64,000 nucleotides of DNA. Origin: Catonia carolina (taxonomy: Eukaryota > Arthropoda > Insecta > Hemiptera > Achilidae). The stretch is from contig JAQMRL010000003.1 in NCBI GenBank assembly GCA_035578175.1, positions 95,463,969-95,527,968 of the forward strand, written 5' to 3'. The stretch's first letter is position 1. The number at the start of each line of letters is the position of its first letter. Both the position numbers and the translations under genes were made by a program. Under the pieces are notes generated by a model. That model worked only from the letters and a program-made list of their open reading frames with translations, had not been told where the DNA came from and did no database searches. Positions 12,229 through 51,600 of the stretch are shown one piece after another.

Positions 12229-12660
12229 CCTGTGAAATTTTCAGGTACATGGAACCGTTTAATAATTATTTCAAGTTTTTCTGAAAACTCCATTTTTCTA
12301 AAATTTGAGATATTTTTCGTTTACAACATCGTTTCTTCGTTTCTACCCAACAGAATGCAGGGGAATTTTGTAAGCGTGACTTGTTGTATGCCAAGAAGGC
12401 TAATGCCAATTATTCTAAGTAATTTCACGCAAATTGTAAATTAAATGTTTTTGGAAGCAAACGTCCTGTCCTGTTCAAACGTATGCATAAAATTGTTCTT
12501 TATTCATTATGTTAGCGTTCCTAACATATAACACACACTTACAAAATCACGCCGCATTATGTTGGGTAGAAAAAAAGAAACGACCAACTGTGAAAACAAA
12601 AAAATTCAGAAAAACTTAAAATAAATTTTTAACCGTTCCACGTATCTGAAAATTTCATTG
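12229..12660. repeat. Fold-back (long inverted repeat) element
   Basis: The left arm, about 12229-12362 (GAAATTTTCAGGTACATGGA to TCTACCCAACAGAATGC), matches in inverted orientation the right arm at about 12545-12658 (CATTATGTTGGGTAGAAAAA to ACGTATCTGAAAATTTCATT). Arms are about 115-135 bases, diverged, around a spacer of roughly 180 bases. This looks like a fold-back MITE just upstream of the first visible exon of gene 1. Confidence 0.7.
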
Positions 12661-12997
12661 GACAAAACAACTTGAAGAATATAGGCATGACTTAACACAC
12701 ATGTTTATTAACATAATGCAGGGTTCATTGGCCTTGACATCCTGAAAAGAGTAATTGGCCTTCTATAATCCCTTTATGTCTTAATAATACATTATTCATC
12801 CTGTGTCAATTTTTTTAACATGGTCATTACACTATTCACCTTCTGAAGAAAAAGAGAAAACCTGCCTTTTGCAGTAGTTTTTAATTTATATAAATAAAAA
12901 TAAAAAAGTGCATGGTATTTGTAATGGCTTCTAATCAATATCAAGGGAAGAAATACACGACTAAAATGTTTTAACGTTTTTTAATTTTAATTTTCAG

Positions 12998-42624
<29,627 letters not shown>

Positions 42625-42678
42625 TGTTTAATATCTAATTATAAAATTAAATGCTGTCAAATGCCGAGTTAATTATTA

Positions 42679-42684
42679 AATAAA
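42679..42684 (+). promoter_or_regulatory. Polyadenylation signal of gene 1
   Basis: AATAAA, 55 bases downstream of the gene 1 stop codon and overlapping an ATTAAA variant. Confidence 0.6.
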
Positions 42685-43400
42685 CTAAAAATTACTCTCC
42701 ATTAACTCGTGTAGATTTTTATCCACTCTGGCCAAAACTTTTATGAATCATGTAATATTTTTACATGTTTTTAATGGGCGAGTAACTAATGTTAATCTTT
42801 AATGCATTTTCTCAGCTGCTAATAAGGATATTAGATTAAAATTTTTGCTTAGTATTTAGTGTCATCTCGTACAACTTTAGATGAAAGGATTTTGTAAAGT
42901 AATTAATTTTAATTGGAAAATATTTTTTTCATTATTATCGACATGGAGTCACTCAAAGTATTAGAAAAATAGTAATAATAATAATAATAATAATGAGCAG
43001 TGGTTTAAAACAATTCATTTAAAAAAACCCTCCTACCATTTGTAATGTCATAGGTGACAACCTCATAAAAATTTTAAGTCAATAGTTTCTGTAGTTTCAA
43101 ATAATGGGTATTCTATCTAAAATACCATGTTTTTCTCAAAACATGGTGATAGGAGGACATCAAAAATGTCACTTGGTTAACATAAGAAATATGTTCAATT
43201 TTCATGTATTATTTACAGAATAGAATTCTATGGTACTATGTTATCGTTCATACACATAATAAATCCATTATCACCATGAAAAGGAGTAATTAGATAACCA
43301 TAAAATTTTTGCTAGTGCTCAGAATTAAACAAATTATACCTCGTTTTAAAGCCAGAAGGTCTGATTATCTAATGGCACAAAAAAAAACAAAAACATTGAA
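42685..43400. other. Intergenic, nothing recognised beyond a short (TAA)n
   Basis: Sequence 3' of gene 1; an (ATA)n/(TAA)n run lies at about 42969-42994. Confidence 0.5.
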
Positions 43401-43404
43401 ATTT

Positions 43405-43482
43405 TAATGTCCCGATGGCTCATTTGGTAATGTGCTTGACTGCAAAACTGAAGATTCTGTTTAAACTCAAGCTAGGGTCTGG
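43405..43482 (+). mobile_element. SINE head remnant
   Basis: CCCGATGGCTCATTTGGTAA, a tRNA-like A box region, then a decayed box B (TTTAAACTCAAGC) and CTAGGGTCTGGAAATGC as in family A. Confidence 0.55.
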
Positions 43483-43734
43483 AAATGCTGTGTAAGAACT
43501 ATTGAGGTTACTAAAATCACTGCAAAAATTAAGTGCCTTCTGTTCAATGGAAAATTCTGGAATGTTTATAAATAATGTTCTGTTTGTCATGTAAAATAAA
43601 AATACATTTTTATGTGACAAGTCATTTATTTGGGTCTGAAATTATGTTGTGATTAATGGAAGGAAGGAAATGAAGTGTGTGGTTGCCCACTGTATTTTTG
43701 TCTAGTATTTGTTAAGATTCAATCTTCTTTCTTG

Positions 43735-43890
43735 GCTGCCTTCGTAGCGTAGTGGTTAGCGCAATGGTCTACCATGTGGAGGTCCTGGGTTTGATTCCCG
43801 GCCAGGGTATGGAAATTCTCACGTGTCAAATCCCATTGCAGTCGCTAATGACCAAGCAGTTGATGTGACTTTAAATAAATTTAAAAAAAA
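43735..43890 (+). mobile_element. tRNA-derived SINE (family A)
   Basis: GGCTGCCTTCGTAGCGTAGT head, box B GGTTTGATTCCCGG, CCAGGGTATGGAAATTCTCA, tail GTTGATGTGACTTTAAATAA and A-rich end. Confidence 0.92.
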
Positions 43891-44289
43891 TCCTTATTTC
43901 AGAGACTGGGAGAATCAGTGAGTCATCTAAAGATAAAAGGGTTATAAGAATGAATAGAATTTTAAGGATGTTGATAAATTAAAGATAACTTTTAAAAAAT
44001 ATTTTCCTTGTGGTTACGTATTGATAAAATTTGGTTATCACTTGTTGATTAATGTTCTTTAATTTTTTCCTTGATAAACCACAATTTGGTTCAGATGTAC
44101 TACAAATGGATACAACTAACAGGTTTGATAATTAAAGGGAATTATTATGCATAAAATTCCTCAAATATAAGTAATTGAAAATAACAGGCTTCACTAAAAA
44201 TACAAAACATGTTAAGAAGGTTTTTTTTTAATACCTACTGTGTGTGTGTTGCAATCTGTTCAATTTAAGAATAATAAGCAACTCCATAA

Positions 44290-44960
44290 CCCAATCAGAT
44301 GAGGATGATACATATGCCTTGTACAGACTCAGGCCGACCATTCCTGATAGAGTTAATGAAATAATCCTTAATGATCAATTAGCCCATAATGGGCAGGTGG
44401 CGTGTTAAATTATTTTCACTCGATCTGCTGGTTTCAGGACTACAAAAAAGTTCTGTTTCTTATCACATAGTCAGCCAATTATATGACTGAGCTATTTAAG
44501 AACAGAAGAGGTAGAGGTGTAAAAGACACTAGTCACAATTATATCCTCTGAGAGTAATCAATTTCTCTACACAGCCAGATCCTGTGGTGAATGAAGTGAA
44601 GGTGTCATTTGCAGGGTGGAAAGTAAGTGCTTGTCGAAGGGCCTGGCAAGCTGATAAGCGTACTCTTTCAACTCAGAGAGGAAGGCACTAGTAAACCACC
44701 TCACTCCTTGTTTTTACTTAGTAAACCTGTAGAAGTTGAAACCAGCCTTTCTGCTGTTGACCCAAGCAACAATGATCAATTAAACCCCAACCATCTAAGT
44801 ACACTGGTAACCACTGTCTAGTATTCAAATACAAGTATTGTCAAATTTATATAAAAGTAATTATCTTTACTAGGATTTGAACTATGGAACCTTCGTCTCT
44901 AAAAATCAGCTGTTTAACAGCTGATTCACAGTGATGTATTTACCGCTATACCCTGCCAAT
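44290..44960 (-). mobile_element. SINE family D, split by a nested family B SINE
   Basis: Minus-strand family D: head CCATTGGCAGGGTATAGCGG at the right, box B-like GTTCAAATCC, body continuing to GAATGGTCGGCCTGAGTCTG at the left. It is interrupted at 44382-44770. Confidence 0.85.
44370..44782 (-). mobile_element. Family B SINE with 12-bp target-site duplication
   Basis: The 389-bp insert is bounded by AATGATCAATTA at 44370-44381 and 44771-44782. Removing it joins the family D SINE. It carries the family B landmarks GTGAATGAAGTGAAGGTGTC and AAACCACCTCACTCC. Confidence 0.9.
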
Positions 44961-45235
44961 GGCTTTTCAAGACGATAACTGCATATTATTTAATAATTAT
45001 ATAGATGAATAGTGGAAGCATGCTTGGCTGAAATACCTTATGCTGTGTTTGATTAACAAGTCTCGAAAATTAATTTATGGTTTAATACTCTTCAATTGTT
45101 ATAAATTGATTTTTGGACTTTTACCAAAACATAAACCAGTTGATAAAAAATTAGACTGTCAAGCTGAAGATCCCAGATTCAACTGTCTGTTAGGGTTTGA
45201 AAATTTTTATAATATTCAAATCTACTATTAGCTTG

Positions 45236-45655
45236 TTGTATTTTATGTCAACAGCTGAAAAGCTGGTTACACTTTGAACCTCTAGAGGCTTTAATAGTAA
45301 AATGAGGGTGAGGTAGTTTAAAATTCCCTTCCTCACAGAGTGGAAAAGCATGCTTATCAGCATACCAGGCACTCCGAAAAGCATCTACTTTCCACCCTGC
45401 AAATGACACCTTCCACTTCATTCATCACAGGGTCTGGCTGTATAGTGAAATTGATTACTTTCAGAGGAGATAACTGTGACTATAGTGTCTTTTACACCTC
45501 TACCTTTTCTGTTCTTAAATAGTTCAGTCATATAATTGGCTGATGAACGATATAAGAAACAAAACTATTTTTGAAGCCCTGTAACCAGCAGATCTAGTGC
45601 AATTAATTTAAAACTTAACTTGCCCATTGTGGGCAGACTATTAGCTTACTGGTCC
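45236..45655 (+). mobile_element. SINE family B copy
   Basis: AACAGCTGAAAAGCTGGTTA head, TGAACCTCTAGAGGC, then CATGCTTATCAGCATACCAG and CACAGGGTCTGGCTGTATAG, ending near TTGCCCATTGTGGGCAGA. Confidence 0.85.
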
Positions 45656-45714
45656 ATTATTCACTTGTTGTTTTTACCCAAACAGTTACTGCCTATTGGA
45701 AAACAAAATGTTTC

Positions 45715-45898
45715 TTGGCCGCCTCTGTAGCGTAGTGGTTAGCACATTGGTCTGCCACTCAGAGGTCTCGGGTTCTAATCCTGGCAAAGGGTCTGGAAAT
45801 TTTCATGTGTCAAATCCCACAGTTAATCTTACATAATCCACCGTAGTCACTAATGACCAAGCAGTTGATGCGACTAAATAAATTTAAAATAAGTTTCA
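45715..45898 (+). mobile_element. tRNA-derived SINE (family A)
   Basis: TTGGCCGCCTCTGTAGCGTA head, box B GGTTCTAATCCTGG, GGGTCTGGAAATTTTCATGT, tail ACCAAGCAGTTGATGCGACT and TAAATAAATTTAAAA. Confidence 0.92.
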
Positions 45899-46419
45899 TT
45901 TTTAGACGTTCTTTTTAAAAAATGTTAAAAATAAACAAAATCAGAACACAGTTACAGGGTCTAAGAAATAGTCTTTTTGGGATTTTTTTAACAATAATAA
46001 GTTCCCTATTTGAAATAATCTTACAGGAAATAAACCTTAGATTAAGGTAAATAAGCATAGAAATCTGTGATTACATAGCACTGTAGTATCAGAGTTGGTG
46101 TGGTAGAGTTAAAATACTATTTGTTCTCAAGCTGGAGAAGAGGAAAACTGATACAAAATACAAACTATGCATTTTATATCTTCTCATTCATATTGTATGA
46201 TATTTTCAATCAGTTTTATTTTAATATTACATGGTAAGATACTTTCATATATACGTTTCTACCAATAATCTAAAATGGACTGCATAATTAATTAATTAAT
46301 AGAAAACCATTTCTTGTAATCAATGTCTTTTTAATAATGGGTACAATAAAAGAGATTTTATACATATTAACTGCCAGATTATGAAAATAATTCTACTCTT
46401 TTCAAGAAAAGCTCATTGA

Positions 46420-46690
46420 AAGTTAATTACGAAGTGTGGCTATTAAATAATGAGACTGACATTGTAAAAAATTTAATTTTAATTTTATACATAATCACTT
46501 ATTGTCACCTTCAATATACACTCCTTCTCTATCCCTACAATGCTCCATGCGACTTTCCATTGTTGGAAACAGTGCTGGAAGTCATCTTCTTTCAGCTCCT
46601 TCAGGACACTCAAAAATGCTGCCCAAAAATGTTTGAAATGAAGCTCACAAAAATGTTTGAACTGACACTTTGTACGTTTTTGACTTTTTT
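46420..46690 (-). mobile_element. Mariner end fragment
   Basis: GTGTGGCTATTAAATAATGA resembles a mariner terminal repeat. The minus strand downstream reads decayed codons of the transposase C-terminal region. It is interrupted or followed by the SINE at 46700. Confidence 0.6.
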
Positions 46691-46699
46691 GACATTTTG

Positions 46700-46878
46700 A
46701 CTTTTTTTTGGTTTAATATCCGACGGTTCTGCAATTACTGCTAATGCAGACGGTGAAGGATAAAATGATTTTTTGTAATGTATGAAAATATGCTATGCCT
46801 GAATGGGATTCGAACCCAAGACCACATGATGAGAGGCAAGCACGTTACCAACTACACCAATGCGGCCGGCTCACTTTT
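46700..46878 (-). mobile_element. tRNA-derived SINE (family C)
   Basis: On the minus strand: GCCGGCCGCATTGGTGTAGT head, box B GGTTCGAATCCC, body TTACAAAAAATCATTTTATC and CTGCATTAGCAGTAATTGC. Sequences on both sides contain TTTTGACTTTTTTG-like direct repeats that may be its target duplication. Confidence 0.92.
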
Positions 46879-46959
46879 GACTTAGGTGAAGATAAAGTCC
46901 CTCTTCCTATGGGTGGTCACAAATGTGTTGTATTTTTTTTTAGTGTGAACGTTTAGTAA

Positions 46960-47490
46960 ATTATGCCATTGACTTGCTTAATTAAGTATGTACTAGATAG
47001 AAGGTTTAAACCAATAATCTGGACTACAGAAATTATGTACTGGCTAATAACCTTAGCAGTTGACATAACTTCCAAAAATAAATATCCAGGATCTGAAAAC
47101 CCTGACTTCAAATTAAAAGTCATGGTGACTTCTTCAGGATCTATGATTTAATTTTGCAAGTTCACCAAAACATTAATTAATACCATTTCTCGTTTATGGA
47201 TCTCAAGAATTTGGATTATGGTTTAATAATGGAACATATTTACCAACATTGTTGAATTTGGTGGGCTTGTGTGAATATATAAGTCACTTTTGGATGTAGA
47301 CAACAACAACTTTATTACGGTGCCGATAAAATTTCTTCACTCCAGGAAGGAGGTTCTACTCCTTGATCTGTAGAAACAGTTTCCACAGTAGAGATCATTT
47401 AAGGTAAGTTGCATTATTGCATAATTATTGAACAGCTAAATTTTTCTCTAAATCAGGTCAGCTTAGAATATAACTGATTGAAGGTAATTT
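46960..47490. other. Intergenic, nothing recognised
   Basis: No coding, RNA or mobile element signal recognised between the SINE at 46.7-46.88 kb and the LINE remnant at 47.5 kb. Confidence 0.45.
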
Positions 47491-47494
47491 TACA

Positions 47495-48475
47495 CTTTGC
47501 AACTGTTGGCAGAAAGTGAAAAAGGGATAAAGGATATGCTAGAGAGATTGGATAGGGCTTGTGACATATATGGAATTGAGAATAAATGTCCAAACACAAA
47601 ATGTATGGTAATAAGTTGGGCAACAAAGAAAATTTTATTATAGGTCAAGCCAATTACTGTGAGTACTGTATACACATGCGTATACTTGACTTTGACCCCG
47701 CATACCCCTCCGACCAATAGTAAGATGTACAGTCAGTGTTGTTGAAAATTTACAACACCCACTGGATTTTGTAGGCATGCTGTTCCATTGTTGATTACAT
47801 ACGCTGCACTATTGCAGTATGTACAAGACTATACTAATGCAGACACACGTTTTGCCCGGTGCTCTCCTTACAAAAATCAGGCTATAACCCTGAAAGGGAG
47901 TAAAATAGAGCAGGTTAAGTCCTTTAGGTATCTTGGATCTCTGGTAACAGAAGTTAGGAGGTGTGCCAAAGAGATGAGGGTGAGAGTCGCAATGGCCAAG
48001 GAGGCATTTGGCAGGAAAAGATGCATTTTGTGCAGTGGGCTTGATTTGGAATTGCGGAAGATATTGGCAAAATGCTTTGTTTGGAGTGTGGCCACGTATG
48101 GAGCGTAGATGTGGACTTTGAGGATGCAGGATGAGAAGGGTTGTAGGCCCTGGAAATGTGGATTTGGAGAAGGGTGGAAAGAGCTAGTAATGAAGAGATG
48201 CTTCAGAGAGTAGGGGAGAAGAGGGGCTGCTGGAGATGGTGAGACGGAGAAAAGACAGGTGGCTGGGTCACTGATTGGGAAAGATGTATCTGATTGCAGA
48301 CGTGCTGGAGGGACCAGTCAATGGAAGGAAGGCAAGAGGGTGCAAAAGGTACGAGATGCTTGATGATGTAAAACAGGGAAGAAGGTATGAGAAGGTGAAG
48401 AGGTTGGCGCGAGATAGGGAGAGATGGGGGACTGGATGTAGAGACCTGCTATGAAGCAGAACACGAATGATGATT
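47495..48475 (+). pseudogene. LINE RT C-terminal relic with an internal insertion
   Basis: 47505-47600 reads ESEKGIKDMLERLDRACDIY. After about 260 bp of unrelated sequence the frame resumes (47880-48108): LKGSKIEQVKSFRYLGSLVT, KILAKCFVWSVATYGA, then stop-ridden codons including a QVAGSLIGKD-like segment and RPAMKQNTND. This is the thumb/C-terminal part of an RTE-type LINE. 5'-truncated and inactive. Confidence 0.8.
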
Positions 48476-48589
48476 TATTTTGTTTGGACCATCTATTAAA
48501 CCTAATTAAAATGTAAAATTTTTATCGTCGTAAAATACTGTAACTTTTATTTTAGTTATGAAATTTTGTTATTATGTTGTGTATTTCAG

Positions 48590-48665
48590 ATGTCAACTGT
48601 AGTAATGACTCACACAGTTTGCCAATTAAAATCAAACATACATCTGAATCAAAATGTAGACAACG
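48590..48665 (+). CDS. modSP: Gene 2 N-terminal exon with first LDLa cysteine (phase 1-2)
   Basis: Acceptor GTATTTCAG, donor GTGAGT. Reads [20 protein letters not shown] then KCRQ; the Cys in KCRQ is cysteine 1 of LDLa module 1, completed by the next exon ([10 protein letters not shown]). Its gene 1 counterpart was not found. Confidence 0.82.
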
Positions 48666-51600
48666 GTGAGTATTATTTATAGTCTGTTTTTGAAAAGATA
48701 ATTAAATAACAATGCAGGTACAAGTTGATATCAGAAATGAGTAAATTTTTACACAGCATTTTAATTGCTATCTGGGTCACATTATGCATGGACCAAGATA
48801 TGAAATGCTTTGCTTGGTAATACAAGCCAAGATTTAGGGAAGGAGAGATATGGGAAGAAGAAGAATTTCTTGTTTGAAGAATCTTCGCGACTGGTTTCGT
48901 TGTACCTCAGCGGAGCTGTTCAGAGCTGTGGTGTCCAAGGTCCAAATAGCTGTTATGACTCCTAACCTCTGGTCAGAGAGGACATGACAAGAAGAAGAAG
49001 AAGAAGAAGAGTATACAATGCACGTGTGCATGCATGCACGCACACACCTCCATCGTGAGTGAGGGGAGTGAGCATTCTATAAGTGCTGTAGTTAGCTAAA
49101 AGAAAGTAAGGGTTTCGCTCGGTTTAAATACCTTCTTTAACTTTATTTACCACCTTGGGTGAAGGGTTCACTATGCTTAAGTAATTAAGTTATTTATTCT
49201 CATGCGTAAATCATTAATGATATCCTGATATTTTAATCATTGAACAATAAAATAATTTTCCTTTTCCAATTCCTGAAAAATGAAGAAGGGAGTGAGAAAT
49301 GTTTGCCTTACTTTATTTATCTTTATACACTAGTTATATCGTACTTGGCATTATCTTGTGGTTTTTTCTATCTCAATTGAATAACAATTTTAACATAAAT
49401 ATGTTATCTTGATTATTAATAAATGAAATAGGTTGCTATAACTTTCTGAGAAAAAAATACTTTAATATGTGCTAATTATGGTAAATTACTCATTATTGTA
49501 GTTTCATTTTTCCCTTTCCCTCTTAAATTAAGGATGTATTAATTCTTGTAAAGTTTATTTTAGCACAATTAGTTCATTTAGACTTAATTTTTCAAAAAAA
49601 AACTTATTTCATATCCTGTAAATTAAGTTACAGAACATTCTATTTCATATAATAAATTTCATTAACCTTTTAGAGCCGCCTTGAGTTCATCTATTTGTTA
49701 ACTTACATGTGTTTCGGTGGATCCACCATCATCAGAGTACATAATATCATTTCAAACTAAATTTTTTAAAAAAATCTGTAGATGTTACATCTTCAGTCAT
49801 CTATACAAAACAGAAATTATTTTAATTTGATTTTTTTATATAGATGGCTGAAGATGTAACATCTTCCACAGATTTAAAAAAACGTTTTAGTTTCAAATTT
49901 TATTACATACTCTGATGATGGTGGATCCACCGAAACACATGTAAGTTAACAAACAGAAAAAAATTAAGGGAGCTTAAATAGGTTAGTGAAATTTATTATA
50001 TGAAATAAAATTAATTTCAAGCTGCAAGTTGCATTATAAGGATTTATTTTTACAGAACATTCTACAAATTTTATAATATTCAATTTTGTCTTTACATTAA
50101 AACATCTGAATAATAGTGTTAAAGCAGTGTATTTAGATTGACGTAAATTGACTTTATCGTAATGTAATTTCATCGAAACTACGTATTAGGCTACAATTAC
50201 CAAAGATTTGTTATATAAATAAATTTTGGATTTAATTAATTCAATTCTTTTGTCCCTCGATAATTCAGTTAATCATCTGCATTGGTTTTGTTGCTTTTAT
50301 TTGCGTTTTAGTCACATAGTAGGCTATATCAAAAAATCAATCATCACTAGCTGCCTCGTTGAAACGGTTAATTACCGTAAATGGTAAACAACTCAAATCC
50401 GTAATGGAATGTAAATTTTTTTTGTACTTTCTCCAATTGTCAGCCTTCTAGGTTCTCCAGTTATTACCTTACCATCCATGATGAAACACTGTTACAATTT
50501 TATTCATGTTATAACATTATTGAGGCAGGATAGCAGCCTGTCGATCTACTCTACCGTGGCACGGCTGGCTTCTGTGTTAGGAGTCCTCAGGTTAGATTCC
50601 CAGTCAAGTTTGGCAAAGTCGGTCGCTCATTTTCATCTTTCGCCCTTCATCATCTGTTAGCAGTATGCCAAACAGTCAGACTTATAAAAAAAATGCCTAC
50701 CTACAATGAGAAAAATGTATGAGACCAAATTTGGAGGGGGGGATTGTATTGATAATAAAAAAAATTCTTAACAAAAATATATTTTTTGTTACTCAATACA
50801 ATTTACAAAATTACAGAACCAATATAAAAATACAATTTGTGTTAGGATATTTTTAGTTGAATGAACATTTTTGTTGTTGTAAACGTATATTTTCTAAAGA
50901 ACAACATTGGTTAACTTACGGGTAATTTAATTACAAATTTTCATTTATATTCATCATTGTACAATTTGTTTACGTTTTTGTAGCTTTGAGGAGTTCAGTA
51001 GATGGTTTGAAATGCTTTTTCTGCCCAATTTTTGCAGTATACATGAGGTTCGGTTGCCTGTGTGGATAAATAGATTTTTAGCTCAAAGGCTTGAGACTCA
51101 TACGTTTTCTGAAAGAGTTAGTAGGCCTGAGATGGGGAGGAGCTATTTATCTCAAATATGCCAAATTGTTTTTGAAGTTAATTCCATCAATGGATGTAGG
51201 TTCTAAGTAACAGAAGGTTAGAGAAATAAAACTTTATTTCCGTGAGGAATAATATTCCTACAGGAGAAATCTCAGTGGGTTAGCTGTGAGTAATAGCCTC
51301 ACTGATTAACTTCGATAACCAGTATAATTATCTCAAAAAGAGTCCTTGACAGTGACCATTTGATGTTGATCTGGTCTGGATGAGAAGCTTACCTACTTGA
51401 TGTAATGTTCCTAATAGAAGGTTGACTTGGAAGTTTAGCAATTATCACAACCATTTGAGTGGGTAAGGTTTTACTTCTTTTTTTTTTGGTTTAACGTCCA
51501 ACTAAGGTTTTAGCTGCATGTGTGTACTTCTGAAGTGGTGACTGGTGGAATCCATTATTTCTGTCACCATTAAGTTGTCTTTAAAATACCTGAAAGTTGA

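Noticed and set aside
42969..42994. (TAA)n run as a feature of interest
   Set aside because: A short ordinary simple repeat.
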